64,000 nucleotides of DNA from Microvirga sp. ACRRW (GCF_022346925.1 NZ_JAKRNJ010000006.1:62001-126000), one strand, 5' to 3'; counted from the first letter of the stretch, positions 1-8,914 are shown. The notes: generated from the letters alone by a model not told the origin. Numbers and translations: made by a program.

Positions 1-454
1 GCCTGGAGACGTTCTCATCGGCGCGGGCACCGTGCTTGATGTCGAGCAGGTCGACGGCGTCAAGGATGTCGGCGGCAAGCTCATCGTCATGCCCCATGGG
101 GATACAGATGTGATCCGCCGCGCCAAGGAGAACCGCATGCTCTGCACGCCGGGCGTGGCGACGCCGACTGAGGCTTTCGCGGCGCTCAAAGCAGGCGCGG
201 ACGCGATCAAGATCTTCCCGGCAGAGAGCATTCCTCCGCATGTGGTGAAAGCGTGGCGGGCCGTCCTGCCTAAGGACACCATCGTCTTGCCCGTCGGCGG
301 CATCAAGCCCGACAATATGAAGCCCTATGTTGATGCGGGGGCCAACGGCTTCGGCCTCGGCTCAGCTCTTTTTACTCCCGCCATGTCTGTTGAGGAGGTC
401 GGAAGCAACGCTCGCGCCTTCGCAAGCGCGTGGAAGGCTCTTCGGTCAAGCTGA
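1..454 (+). CDS. 2-dehydro-3-deoxy-phosphogluconate/galactonate aldolase, 5'-truncated
   Basis: The reading frame is already open at base 2 and ends at a TGA at 452-454, so the N-terminus lies outside the window. The visible part starts with an IGAGTVL motif, the end of a beta strand in the class I KDPG/KDPGal aldolase barrel. It continues with GVATPTEAFAALKAGADAIKIFPAE, the segment with the Schiff-base region, and ends with a phosphate-binding PVGGIKP...G.GLGSALF stretch. The family cleaves 2-keto-3-deoxy-6-phospho-sugar acids to pyruvate and glyceraldehyde 3-phosphate. The IFPAE and GLGSALF wording resembles the KDPGal (DgoA-type) branch, but the substrate cannot be fixed from a partial protein. 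Sugar-acid genes would be expected upstream. Confidence 0.85.
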   Translation, partial: PGDVLIGAGTVLDVEQVDGVKDVGGKLIVMPHGDTDVIRRAKENRMLCTPGVATPTEAFAALKAGADAIKIFPAESIPPHVVKAWRAVLPKDTIVLPVGGIKPDNMKPYVDAGANGFGLGSALFTPAMSVEEVGSNARAFASAWKALRSS

Positions 455-535
455 GACTCCTTAAGCGTTTGCAGGAACCGCTCCGCGTGACGGGCGTTCT
501 CACGGCAAAGGCGCGAAATTGAGGAGTTTTTGGAT

Positions 536-790
536 ATGAAGAAACTTGCTTTCGTCCTGGCCGCTTCGGTCTTAAGCACGGCGGCTTTTGCTCAGGACAC
601 CACGACCACGATCAAGAAGGAGGAAGGCCTTCTCGGCAGCAAGACGACCATCGAACAGAAGCGCGAGCCGAGCACCACATCCTCCACGACTGTCACGACC
701 GGCTCGTCGGCTCTCGGTTGCTCTACCGAGACAAAGCAGAAGACCGACGAATTCGGCGATACCACCACAAAGAAGACGACCGAGTGCTGA
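536..790 (+). CDS. Small secreted Thr/Lys-rich protein
   Basis: This encodes an 84-residue protein with a clear Sec signal peptide (MKKLAFVLAASVL...AFAQ, cleavage near residue 22). A highly polar mature part follows, dominated by Thr, Lys, Ser and Glu with TTTTIKK, TTTKKTTEC and similar runs. Two cysteines, one mid-chain and one terminal, could form a disulfide. The ATG at 536 was chosen over an in-frame TTG at 530 because GAGGAG at 521-526 is correctly spaced for it and the signal peptide starts there. A strong hairpin follows directly. I do not recognise a named family; periplasmic location is inferred from the signal. Confidence 0.8.
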   Translation: MKKLAFVLAASVLSTAAFAQDTTTTIKKEEGLLGSKTTIEQKREPSTTSSTTVTTGSSALGCSTETKQKTDEFGDTTTKKTTEC

Positions 791-810
791 TCCCTCACCG
801 GCCTCAGCGA

Positions 811-836
811 AAAGCCCGGCTCAAGCCGGGCTTTTT
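811..836 (+). terminator. Rho-independent terminator
   Basis: An 11-bp stem (AAAGCCCGGCT / AGCCGGGCTTT) with a two-base loop is followed by a T run, 20 bases after the stop of the preceding secreted-protein gene. It also faces the convergent gene ending at 848 and may serve both. Confidence 0.85.
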
Positions 837-847
837 CATTTCCGGCG

Positions 848-1081
848 TCAGCGCCGCTTGCCGCCCCGCCCTCCACGGAAGAACGGGACCGTCATGAGCC
901 GCCGTCCCGTCTCATCCACGATTTCGAGCTCGATATTTCCGGCGTCAGAGAGTTCTTCCCGCAATTCCTCGACGGTCGCGAGGGCTTCCGCCTTCGCCGC
1001 TTCGAGATCGGGGAGCTCGACGCCTTCATCGTCCTCATCGACATCGTAACCGTCTCGGATATTGAAATAGAAGCGAGGCAT
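848..1081 (-). CDS. DUF6894-like small acidic protein
   Basis: This 77-residue protein starts MPRFYFNIRDG, continues with an acidic D-D-E-G-V-E-L-P-D segment and an Ala/Glu-rich helix (AAKAEALATVEELREEL), and ends with a beta pattern (IELEIVDETGRRLMTVPF) and a basic tail. The MPRFYF(N/D)...D..G.E..D...A..EA layout is that of DUF6894 proteins, which are abundant and of unknown function in Hyphomicrobiales. The start at 1081 was chosen because it begins the family motif; the open frame reaches 1300 but that extension is not family-like. No signal peptide, so probably cytoplasmic. Confidence 0.75.
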   Translation of the reverse strand: MPRFYFNIRDGYDVDEDDEGVELPDLEAAKAEALATVEELREELSDAGNIELEIVDETGRRLMTVPFFRGGRGGKRR

Positions 1082-1298
1082 GATTGAACGCTCGGCAAGA
1101 AGAGTTGGCGAGAAAACGCCTTTGAGTTCGTCAAGTTCACTGTAGCGGCGGCCATGTCCATTGGACATCCGAATTTCGGAAGATTGCCCAGTTATGCAGC
1201 ATAACTTGCTGCAGTTGCTAGCACGGAGCCTTTTGTAAACCTCATGCGTTGATGGAGACGCCAAGGGTTCATGCGGATCAACCGCTATAGGACGCGTC

Positions 1299-1601
1299 AT
1301 GGTTCATCGCCCTCTCGCCCTGCTGTCGATCCTTGGCAGCGCTCTCCTCGTCGGCCAATCCCCGGCATCGGCCCAGGCTTCCTGCGGCCCTCGCGAACAG
1401 CTCGTGAGGCTCCTTGCCGAACAATACAAGGAAGACCCCGTCGGCATCGGCCTCGCCCAGCCGGGTCAAGTTCTCGAGGTTTTCGCCTCGCAAGGCGGAT
1501 CCTGGACCATGGTCATGACCATGCCGGACGGCAAAGCCTGCCTGATCGCAGCCGGCGACAACTGGGAAATGGTCACGAAGATCAAGGGTAACCCGATTTG
1601 A
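1299..1601 (+). CDS. Small secreted hypothetical protein
   Basis: This 100-residue protein has a signal peptide (hydrophobic core residues 5-18, cleavage after SPASAQA). The mature domain has two cysteines (early CGPRE and late KACLIAAG) that could pair. Its core SWTMVMTMPDGKACLIAAGDNWE reads as a compact beta fold and recurs in hypothetical proteins of Hyphomicrobiales from memory, with no known function. AGGA at 1288-1291 is suitably spaced for the ATG. It is transcribed away from the DUF6894 gene, so 1082-1298 should hold two divergent promoters. Confidence 0.75.
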   Translation: MVHRPLALLSILGSALLVGQSPASAQASCGPREQLVRLLAEQYKEDPVGIGLAQPGQVLEVFASQGGSWTMVMTMPDGKACLIAAGDNWEMVTKIKGNPI

Positions 1602-1862
1602 GCGGATTGCCATAGCTTCCCATCGCGTCTCGTGGCTAAAGCAAGGCAGCGCAAGGCTTTCTCCAGCCCCTATACCCCACCTCCGATACTCCCAAACCAT
1701 CCAAGCTGAATATAAAATGGTCTTCCATGAACGCGTCTAAAGCATAGACAGGGTGACGGCAGACGATTTCTCGGCCTTTTCAAAATCCTATTCCATTTAA
1801 TAGGGAAACTCCGCTACAGCTCACATTGGTCAAGGCGTGCATGGCAGGCATCAGAGCGGCAG

Positions 1863-3140
1863 ATGGCATCAACAGACATCAAGAACAGAGTTCAGAGGTT
1901 CTATTTCAAAAAAGATAGACCGGTTCTTTTCGCGCCTCCCCTGCGCGCCATCAGAGATATCCTTCTCATCCAAGGGCGCTTACCCGGCCCCTCACAACGC
2001 CCCTCCGATTTCTCACATCACACGATCAATGCCGCATTGATCGTTCTTCCGCTTTTCATCCTCAGCCGCATCTTCATGTATGCCGTACTGGGCATCCAGG
2101 CGAACGATTTCAGCTCTCATTCTTTCATAACGAACCTCTGCCGCTGGGATTGTGTATGGTATCTGGGGATGACTGGCGGCGGTTATCAGGTGATGCCCAA
2201 CGCTATCAATGGGCAAGCCAACTGGGCGTTCTTTCCTCTATACCCCCTCATCGCTGGGATAATAAGATCCGCTTTTTCCTTGTCCGCACTCACCGCATTG
2301 ACGGTCGCGTCCAACGCTGCAGCGCTGGCGACTGGTTTTGTTGCCGCCAAAATCCTGCGCAACAGAGATGCGCTCATCGCCTTCTGCGTACTTCTTTATT
2401 TTGGGCCGCTCTCTTTTTACTTCGCGACAGGATATACGGAATCCTTGTTCGTGCTCCTCACCCTGGCGTGCTTTCATGTCCTTTCAAAGCGCCGGTATGT
2501 TGCCGTTGGCCTACTGGCCGCTTTGCTCTCCGCAACGCGCGCGGTTGGGGTAATGATGACTGTCGCGATTTTGATTGCGGCACTTCAGGATCACCTGAAG
2601 GAAGGGCGCTCCATTCAGTCGTTCCCACGTGCAGTTCTGCAGAACCCTCAGATCTTTTTCGCCCTCGCGACAGCTCCTCTCGGACTCTTTGTCTATATGG
2701 GCTATCTTTACCTCCATCTCGGAGATGCCTTGGCGTTCTCTCACGTGCAATGGGCTTGGTTTCGCCAACCCGGCTTCCCTTTAAAAATTTTGCTTGAGGC
2801 GCTCAGCACAGGAGATTTGGGACTTTTTCTCAGAGATGGCGCGTTCTCCGCCCGTTGGAGCGCTTTGTGGGCAACGCTTGCTCTCATCCTGACAGGGTAT
2901 CTTGTAATACTGCGCCGTTTCCCAGAGGCGGTATTTTCATTTCTTGCTATTATCATACCGCTTTCCACTCATATCATGTCGATGCCTCGGTATGCGATCG
3001 GCCTCGCACCATTGCTCATCATAGCAAGCCAACTCATAGCCTCGCACAAGCTTTCGATGAGAATTTCTTTGCCAGCTCTCATTCTCTCTAACATACCGCT
3101 TCTCGTGCTTTGGCAGTCCAAAGCCGTAGGACTGGCGTAA
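1863..3140 (+). CDS. PIG-V-like integral-membrane mannosyltransferase
   Basis: This is a 425-residue polytopic membrane protein with roughly eight to ten hydrophobic segments from about residue 60 to the end. The first loop carries RWDCVWYLGMTGGGY, and NWAFFPLYPLI follows. This arrangement matches bacterial relatives of the eukaryotic GPI mannosyltransferase II family (PIG-V), which use a polyprenyl-phosphate sugar donor and have an acidic residue in the first extracytoplasmic loop. The likely role is adding a hexose to an envelope lipid, glycan or protein; the acceptor is unknown. The next gene starts 5 bp after the stop, so the two form an operon. Base use is visibly richer in A/T than in neighbours, with more AAA, TTT and CTT codons, which may mean transfer. 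Confidence 0.7.
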   Translation: MASTDIKNRVQRFYFKKDRPVLFAPPLRAIRDILLIQGRLPGPSQRPSDFSHHTINAALIVLPLFILSRIFMYAVLGIQANDFSSHSFITNLCRWDCVWYLGMTGGGYQVMPNAINGQANWAFFPLYPLIAGIIRSAFSLSALTALTVASNAAALATGFVAAKILRNRDALIAFCVLLYFGPLSFYFATGYTESLFVLLTLACFHVLSKRRYVAVGLLAALLSATRAVGVMMTVAILIAALQDHLKEGRSIQSFPRAVLQNPQIFFALATAPLGLFVYMGYLYLHLGDALAFSHVQWAWFRQPGFPLKILLEALSTGDLGLFLRDGAFSARWSALWATLALILTGYLVILRRFPEAVFSFLAIIIPLSTHIMSMPRYAIGLAPLLIIASQLIASHKLSMRISLPALILSNIPLLVLWQSKAVGLA

Positions 3141-3145
3141 AAGAG

Positions 3146-3766
3146 ATGGAAAACAAAACTCCACGCAGCATCAAAAGCGGCATCCTTCTCTACGCTATGG
3201 CGCTGGCATTCATCGCGTTTGAACTGTTTATCCTCGCCCTGACCCGTTACCCCCAGGTCAGCGAGGAATACAGGGCATATTACATCACGCATACTGCCCC
3301 CTGCCCTCCCTTGCGCAGAGGACGATCCTACAAGCTCGGAACGACGGTTTCATTGACTTCGGCTGCCGATCCCTCCGCTCGAAATTATCTCGCGTGCAAT
3401 TGGTCGAAAGCGAATGAAGAGGGCACGTGGACCGAGAAGTCCTACAGCAAGATTTATATGAGCCTCAGGCCTCCGGAAGGAGATCTGATAATGAAACTCG
3501 GAATTCTCGGTTTCGCAGGAGAACGAAACAACCAAGAGATCGAAGTGTCCGTGAACGGCACGGTACTTACCACGTGGACACTCCCAACAAGACAATCAGG
3601 CGAAGCGGAACTCACCATTCCCCAGGCCGTCGCCAGTGATGGAAATCTACAGGTTCAGTTTCGAACTCTCCATCCATCCGTATTGGCCGGCAGCGGCCTT
3701 TCTGGATCGAGCAATCAGGTCGGGATGCTGGTGAAGTGGTTTCTCATTGATAAGGCCGCACGATAA
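3146..3766 (+). CDS. Membrane-anchored extracytoplasmic protein, partner of PIG-V-like gene
   Basis: This 206-residue protein has one N-terminal membrane segment (about residues 9-31, in-to-out) and no clear cleavage site, followed by an extracytoplasmic domain. The domain contains a repeated beta pattern (LIMKLGILGFAG, QEIEVSVNGTVLTTWTL, NLQVQFRTLHPS) suggesting a carbohydrate-binding-like or jelly-roll beta sandwich, similar to C-terminal domains often attached to GT-C glycosyltransferases. The ATG at 3146, 5 bp after the upstream stop, was preferred to a TTG at 3110 inside the upstream gene. I do not recognise a family. Tight coupling suggests it presents or recognises the product of the glycosyltransferase. 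Confidence 0.65.
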   Translation: MENKTPRSIKSGILLYAMALAFIAFELFILALTRYPQVSEEYRAYYITHTAPCPPLRRGRSYKLGTTVSLTSAADPSARNYLACNWSKANEEGTWTEKSYSKIYMSLRPPEGDLIMKLGILGFAGERNNQEIEVSVNGTVLTTWTLPTRQSGEAELTIPQAVASDGNLQVQFRTLHPSVLAGSGLSGSSNQVGMLVKWFLIDKAAR

Positions 3767-3905
3767 GCGAGTGCATGAGACGCTGCCCTGGCCCTGTTGT
3801 GGACGAGCGGGAAGCCGCTCTCGCAATGATGCGCGGCCAACAGCGAGCGTGAAGCGAGGGTACGTCGCCAGAAAGACAGGCCATCAATGTGGGGAAGAAG
3901 GGAAG

Positions 3906-3980
3906 TGGCGCGCCCTAGGGGAATCGAACCCCTCTTTCCTGCGTGAAAGGCAGATGTCCTAACCGATAGACGAAGGGCGC
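3906..3980 (-). tRNA. tRNA-Glu (TTC)
   Basis: Read on the minus strand, the 75-nt gene begins GCGCCCTTCGTCTA. It has a 7-bp acceptor stem (GCGCCCT / AGGGCGC), a D arm with GGTTAGG, anticodon loop CTTTCAC (anticodon TTC), T arm GGGGTTCGATTCCCC, and an encoded CCA at 3906-3908. Confidence 0.95.
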
Positions 3981-4058
3981 GCTGACTTCGAGGCGTTGCC
4001 GTCGAAGTGGGCGGACGTATAGACGGGATCGCGGCACACCGCAAGCGTCAGATTTGAA

Positions 4059-5870
4059 TTATTCAGGCTTTGCCGCATCTACGATGCGAAGCTCGGCTTT
4101 TTCCTGGCCGCCCCACCGGTCGATGGACAATGTTCCTGCCACATGGAGCGGATTTCCGATGGAATCGGACAAGGCATTTCCAAGCGGCTGACCCGCCGCG
4201 CGGAAGGCGATTCCCCCGATGAAACTGCCGTCGCCACCGCGAAGCTTCACGCGCATATGCCCGCCGCTGCCGACCTCCCGCGCCTCGATGACGCGATGCT
4301 GGGGAAACACGAAGACCGGCTCCGGCTGGCCTGAACCGAAGGGCCCTGCCCGCTCCAGCGCCGTTACGAGCCCCGGCTGTGCGCCTGCTGCCGTCAGCGT
4401 GGCATCGATGGCGAACTGATCGTTAAGGCGCATGGTATTCACCGGCTCGTTGAGCTTGCCGGTGACGAAGGAGAGGAAACGCTCAAGCTCCGTCGCCCTG
4501 ATCGTTACGCCGGCCGCCATAGTATGGCCGCCGCCCTTGATGGCGATTCCCGCCTCCACAGCCGCGCGGACAGCCGCGCCGAGATCGACGCCGGGCACAG
4601 ATCGTCCCGATCCGGTCGCGGTGCCGTCGGGATTGAGGGTGAACGCAAAGGCCGGACGGCGGAACCGCTCTTTCGTGCGCGCGGAAATAAGCCCCACGAC
4701 ACCGGGATGCCACTCGGCCGATGCGGTGACAAGCACAGGCTGCTCAGGCTCCTTCTCAAGAGCCAGCATCGCCTGCGCCTCGGCCTCCTGAACGGCAACC
4801 ACCTCGATGGCCTGACGCTCCCGGTTCAGCCGGTCGAGTTCGGCTGCGATCTGGCCGGCATGAACAGGATCTTCCGTCAGCAGAAGCCGGGAGCCTAATG
4901 CCGCATCGCCGATCCGCCCGCCCGCATTGATGCGAGGCCCAACGAGATAGCCGAGATGCCAGGCCTCGGGAGCGCCCGCCAGACCCGCCGTGTCGAGAAG
5001 CGTCGCCAAGCCCACGCGACGGCGGCTCTTCATGATGGCAAGGCCCTGGCGCACGAAGGCACGGTTGAGGCCGATCAGCGGCACCACGTCAGCCACGGTA
5101 GCCAGCGCCACGAGATCGAGGCTGGCCATCAGGTCCGGCTCGGGGCGCCCTTGGAAGAAACCGCGCGTCCTCAAGGTGCGGTTGAGGGCGACGAGGGTGA
5201 GAAACACCACGCCCGCGGCGCAGAGATGCCCGAGACCGGAAAGATCGTCCTGCCGGTTCGGGTTCACGATGGCCAGCGCCTCGGGCAATTGCTCAGGGGC
5301 CTGATGGTGGTCGAGAACGACCGGGTCCAGGCCCAGACGCTTCGCTTCGGCCAGCGGCTCGATGCTCGCCGTGCCGCAATCGACCGTCACCAGAAGATCG
5401 GCTCCCTGCTCTTTCAGAGCGCGGATGGCATCTACGTTCGGGCCATAGCCTTCAGTGATCCGGTCCGGAATATGGATGGCATAGGTAACGCCGCAGGCGC
5501 GCAGGTATTCGGCGAGCAGCGCCGCGCTGCAGGCGCCGTCCACGTCGTAATCGCCGAAGATTGCCACCTTCTCGGAGCGCACTACCGAATCCGCGATCCG
5601 GTTGGCGGCGGCTTCCATGTCAGTGAGCCCATGCGGGTCGGGCATCAGATCCCGCAGGCGCGGGTTGAGAAATCCCTCCGTCTCGTGAATGCCGACCCCG
5701 CGCCCGGCGAGCACACGGGCCAGGATGTCCGGCACCCCATGGGTCTGGGCGATGGCGAGCGCAATGGCGCTCTGGGCGGCGCTACAGCGCTCGACCCAGA
5801 GACGGCCCAGGGCGGACTGCGTCACGCCCAGGAAAGGCTTCGGCAGAGAGATGGGAGATGATTCGGTCAC
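4059..5870 (-). CDS. recJ: Single-stranded-DNA-specific exonuclease RecJ
   Basis: This 603-residue protein is full length for RecJ, a 5'-3' ssDNA exonuclease acting in recombination and mismatch/base-excision repair. The DHH phosphoesterase motifs are visible: DYDVDG (107-112), DCG (164-166), DHH (187-189), the LGHLCAAGVVF segment, and GPRINAGGRIG and GGGHTMAAG in the DHHA1 part. These bind two Mn ions. A C-terminal OB-like domain completes the protein. The frame opens at a GTG at 5870; the Shine-Dalgarno is weak, so the exact start is uncertain. It is the last protein gene of the minus-strand run that includes glpX, hom and the aminotransferase. Confidence 0.95.
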   Translation of the reverse strand: MTESSPISLPKPFLGVTQSALGRLWVERCSAAQSAIALAIAQTHGVPDILARVLAGRGVGIHETEGFLNPRLRDLMPDPHGLTDMEAAANRIADSVVRSEKVAIFGDYDVDGACSAALLAEYLRACGVTYAIHIPDRITEGYGPNVDAIRALKEQGADLLVTVDCGTASIEPLAEAKRLGLDPVVLDHHQAPEQLPEALAIVNPNRQDDLSGLGHLCAAGVVFLTLVALNRTLRTRGFFQGRPEPDLMASLDLVALATVADVVPLIGLNRAFVRQGLAIMKSRRRVGLATLLDTAGLAGAPEAWHLGYLVGPRINAGGRIGDAALGSRLLLTEDPVHAGQIAAELDRLNRERQAIEVVAVQEAEAQAMLALEKEPEQPVLVTASAEWHPGVVGLISARTKERFRRPAFAFTLNPDGTATGSGRSVPGVDLGAAVRAAVEAGIAIKGGGHTMAAGVTIRATELERFLSFVTGKLNEPVNTMRLNDQFAIDATLTAAGAQPGLVTALERAGPFGSGQPEPVFVFPQHRVIEAREVGSGGHMRVKLRGGDGSFIGGIAFRAAGQPLGNALSDSIGNPLHVAGTLSIDRWGGQEKAELRIVDAAKPE

Positions 5871-5913
5871 GGAAGCAGTATTAACCGCGAAATGTGGTCA
5901 AAACACCTGGCAG

Positions 5914-6354
5914 TTAAAACACTTGGCGGTATTGGATGAAGCCGCTGCGGGAGGCCACCTTGTCGTAGAGCGCCTGGGCGTCCGTATTGGTCTCGTGCGT
6001 CAGCCAATACACGCGGGCGGCACCATCGGCCTTGGCCCGCTCGTAAACCGCCTCGATCAACGCTCGCCCAACACCGCGCCCCCGCGCCTCCTCCGCCGTG
6101 AACAGATCCTGGAGGTAGCAGTAATCGGCCGTCGTCCAGGTGGAGCGGTGATAGAGATAATGCACGATGCCGACGATCTTGCCGTCGAGAAGGGCGACGA
6201 GGCCGTGCATGGGTTCAGCGGGATCGTTGAGGCGCTGCCATGTGGCCTCTGTCACCTCCGCAGGGAGAGACGACTTGTAGAAAGTCAGGTAGCCCTGCCA
6301 GAGCGGCTCCCAAGCCTCGCGGTCATCAGGGGTAAAGGCGCGGATTTGAAGCAT
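5914..6354 (-). CDS. GNAT-family N-acetyltransferase
   Basis: This 146-residue protein has the GNAT acyl-CoA fold. It begins MLQIRAFTPDDREAW and has a central strand GIVHYLYH, then LQDLFTAEEARGRGVGRALI, whose RGRGVGRAL is the Q/RxxGxG/A acetyl-CoA pyrophosphate loop. The C-terminal ARVYWLTHETNTDAQALYDK segment is motif B, where ALYDKVA holds the usual tyrosine. The substrate is unknown. The ATG at 6354 was chosen because it begins the canonical first strand; an upstream extension to 6465 has no family likeness. It lies between glpX and recJ on the same strand, probably co-transcribed. Confidence 0.85.
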   Translation of the reverse strand: MLQIRAFTPDDREAWEPLWQGYLTFYKSSLPAEVTEATWQRLNDPAEPMHGLVALLDGKIVGIVHYLYHRSTWTTADYCYLQDLFTAEEARGRGVGRALIEAVYERAKADGAARVYWLTHETNTDAQALYDKVASRSGFIQYRQVF

Positions 6355-6424
6355 GCTGAGGCCCTCAAACGTGGATGGCCGGGACGAGCCCGGCCATGAC
6401 GAGAAGTAATCTTTGCGCAGCCGC

Positions 6425-7423
6425 TTAGTCGAGGTGGAATTTCGACAGCTCACGGTGCTCGCCATAGATGCGGCGTACGGTGCCGGTGGCGGAGCGATAC
6501 ACGACCGTCTCGGTGGTGATCACCTCCTTGCCGAAGTGAACGCCCTTGAGGAGCCCGCCGTCGGTCACGCCGGTGGCGGCCACGATCACGTCGCCGCGGG
6601 CGAGATCCGTCATGTCGTATTTCTTGTTGGGATCAGTCACGCCCATCTGGAGAGCGCGGGAGCGCTTCTCTTCCGAGTCGAGAATGAGACGACCCTGCAT
6701 CTGGCCGCCGATGCAGCGCAATGCGCCGGCTGCGAGCACGCCCTCGGGCGCTGCGCCGATGCCGAGATACATGTCGATGCCCGTGTCGGCAGGCTTCGTC
6801 GTGAAGATCACACCAGCCACGTCGCCATCAGAGATCAGGCGAACGCCGGCACCCGTCTTGCGGATCGCGGCGATGAGCTCGGCGTGGCGCGGACGGTCGA
6901 GCACGAGGCAGTTGATCTCGTTCGGCTTCACGCCCTTTGCCTTGGCAAGCGCGTGAATGTTGTCCTCGGGCGAAGCATCGAGATCGACGACACCTTTCGG
7001 ATAGCCCGGGCCGATGGCGATCTTGTGCATGTAGACGTCAGGAGCGGCCAGCAGCGTTCCGGACTCGGCCATGGCCATCACGGCGATGGAGCCCGGCATG
7101 TCCTTGGCGCAGAGCGTGGTGCCCTCCAGCGGATCGACGGCGATGTCGACCTTCGGGCCGTTCTTGTTGCCGACCTTCTCGCCGATGAAGAGCATGGGCG
7201 CCTCATCGCGCTCGCCCTCGCCGATCACCACGGTGCCGTCGATGGGGAGCTTGTTGAGTTCGCGGCGCATGGCATCCACGGCAGCCTGGTCGGCCGCCTT
7301 CTCGTTGCCGCGCCCGCGCAGTCTGGCGGAGGCCACGGCCGCACGTTCAGTGACGCGGACGAGCTCCAGAGTCAGGATGCGCTCGATGAGTTGCCCCGGT
7401 TGGACGGTAATGCCTTGCGACAT
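6425..7423 (-). CDS. glpX: Fructose-1,6-bisphosphatase class II
   Basis: This 332-residue protein matches GlpX in length and motifs: GNEKAADQAAVDAMR, the metal site VVIGEGERDEAPML, DIAVDPLEGTT (Li-sensitive phosphatase signature) and GAAPEGVLAAGALR. It hydrolyses fructose 1,6-bisphosphate to fructose 6-phosphate in gluconeogenesis, in the cytoplasm. The ATG at 7423 has GGGAGA upstream. It lies 57 bp after the homoserine dehydrogenase stop on the same strand; aminotransferase-hom-glpX-recJ is, from memory, a recurring order in Hyphomicrobiales. Some alphaproteobacterial GlpX enzymes also act on sedoheptulose bisphosphate, which cannot be judged here. Confidence 0.95.
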   Translation of the reverse strand: MSQGITVQPGQLIERILTLELVRVTERAAVASARLRGRGNEKAADQAAVDAMRRELNKLPIDGTVVIGEGERDEAPMLFIGEKVGNKNGPKVDIAVDPLEGTTLCAKDMPGSIAVMAMAESGTLLAAPDVYMHKIAIGPGYPKGVVDLDASPEDNIHALAKAKGVKPNEINCLVLDRPRHAELIAAIRKTGAGVRLISDGDVAGVIFTTKPADTGIDMYLGIGAAPEGVLAAGALRCIGGQMQGRLILDSEEKRSRALQMGVTDPNKKYDMTDLARGDVIVAATGVTDGGLLKGVHFGKEVITTETVVYRSATGTVRRIYGEHRELSKFHLD

Positions 7424-7480
7424 GGACGTGTCGTCTCCCTTTTGAAGGTACTCGACGGGCGTTTCTCGCCCGCCTGATGA

Positions 7481-8803
7481 TTAATCGCGTTCGATGCGAA
7501 TGACTTGGGGCGGTTCGGCGATAAGACCATCCCTCGAGATCTTCTCCACTGCGGAACGGATGGAAGCTTCCGTCGCCGCATAGGTGATGAGAACGAGGGA
7601 GACCGGCGCGCCCGAGCGGCCGTGCGGGTCCTGCGTCGCTGCGATCTCCGAGCGCTTCTGCAGGATGCTTTCCAGCGAGATGTCCTCTTCCGCCATGCGG
7701 GTCGCGACCCCTGCCGCGACACCCGGACGGTCATGAACCGTCAGGCGGATGTAATAACCGCCCTCGTGGCGCTGCATGGGCGCGCGGGGCGCCTTGTCGA
7801 GCTGAGCGACAGGCTTGCCGAAGAGCGGCTGCGCAGCGCCCACGGCCACATCGGCGATGTCCGCTACGACGGCGGATGCGGTGGCATCGCCGCCAGCTCC
7901 GGGGCCGATCAGCGTCAGCTCGCGCACGGCATCAGCGTCGATGGTCACGGCGTTCGTCACGCCCATGACCTGCGCGATGGACGAGGTGCGCGGCACCATG
8001 GTCGGGTGAACGCGCTGCTCGATGCCGGTTTCCGTGCGCTCGGCGACGCCGAGCAGCTTGATGCGGAAACCAAGCTCCTTCGCCATGGCGAGATCGAGCG
8101 GCGTAATGGAGGAGATGCCCTCCACATAGATCGCCTCGGCGTCGATCTCGGTGCCGAAGGCAAGGCTCGTGAGGATCGCGAGCTTATGGGCCGTGTCGAA
8201 GCCTTCCACGTCGAAGGTCGGATCGGCCTCCGCATAGCCGAGGCGCTGGGCATCCTTCAGGCACTCCCGGAAGGTCAGCCCCTCAAGTTCCATGCGGGAG
8301 AGAATGTAATTGCAGGTGCCGTTGAGAATGCCGTAGAGGCGCGACACCTGGTTGCCGGGAAGCGCTTCCCGCAGGGTCTTGATGATCGGAATGCCGCCGG
8401 CGACCGATGCTTCGAAGGCGATCGAGACGCCGTTGCTCTCGGCGAGCTTCGCCAGCGCCAGACCGTGCTTGGCGAGCAGCGCCTTGTTGGCGGTCACCAC
8501 ATGCTTGCCCTGGGACAGGGCTGTCTGCACCACCTCGAGGGCCGCCCCTTCGGCACCGCCGACCAGCTCGACGACACATTCCACATCCGCTGAGCGGGCA
8601 AGGTCCACGGGATTGTCGAACCAGGTAAAGCGGGAGAGATCGACGCCCCGGTCCTTGGTCTTGTCGCGGGCAGAGACGGCCACGACCTCGACAGGCCGCC
8701 CACCCCTCTGGGCCACAGTCACGTTCCGGCGTTCGAGAATTCGAATAACCGAAGCGCCAACGGTACCGAGGCCGGCGATGCCCACCTTGAGAGGACGTGT
8801 CAC
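7481..8803 (-). CDS. hom: Homoserine dehydrogenase
   Basis: This 440-residue protein converts aspartate semialdehyde to homoserine for threonine, methionine and isoleucine synthesis. It has an N-terminal Rossmann motif GIAGLGTVGASV, a VTANKALLAKHG loop, the catalytic core GILNGTCNYIL and FDVEGFDTAHKLAIL, and a C-terminal ACT regulatory domain (about residues 350-435, YYIRLTVHDRPGVAAGVA) that should bind threonine for feedback control. The frame opens at a TTG at 8809; the GTG at 8803 is preferred because AGGGAG is 9 bases away, against only 3 for the TTG. A 111-bp gap separates it from the aminotransferase, so it may have its own promoter. Confidence 0.95.
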   Translation of the reverse strand: MTRPLKVGIAGLGTVGASVIRILERRNVTVAQRGGRPVEVVAVSARDKTKDRGVDLSRFTWFDNPVDLARSADVECVVELVGGAEGAALEVVQTALSQGKHVVTANKALLAKHGLALAKLAESNGVSIAFEASVAGGIPIIKTLREALPGNQVSRLYGILNGTCNYILSRMELEGLTFRECLKDAQRLGYAEADPTFDVEGFDTAHKLAILTSLAFGTEIDAEAIYVEGISSITPLDLAMAKELGFRIKLLGVAERTETGIEQRVHPTMVPRTSSIAQVMGVTNAVTIDADAVRELTLIGPGAGGDATASAVVADIADVAVGAAQPLFGKPVAQLDKAPRAPMQRHEGGYYIRLTVHDRPGVAAGVATRMAEEDISLESILQKRSEIAATQDPHGRSGAPVSLVLITYAATEASIRSAVEKISRDGLIAEPPQVIRIERD

Positions 8804-8914
8804 GGACAAAAGCTCCCTGTAAAACCGGGTTGCTCTTTACGACTGCCAAGCTCCCATGTCCATGCGGAGACGGAAACTTGGACTGATATACAGGTTCGGC
8901 TGCCCTTTGGGGGC

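Noticed and set aside
1787-1804. CCTATT-N6-AATAGG inverted repeat upstream of the PIG-V-like gene
   Set aside because: Only 6 bp, A/T-rich and with no second copy; too likely by chance to list as an operator.
4956-5861. 301-codon plus-strand frame opposite recJ
   Set aside because: Antisense shadow; RecJ motifs on the minus strand explain the sequence fully.
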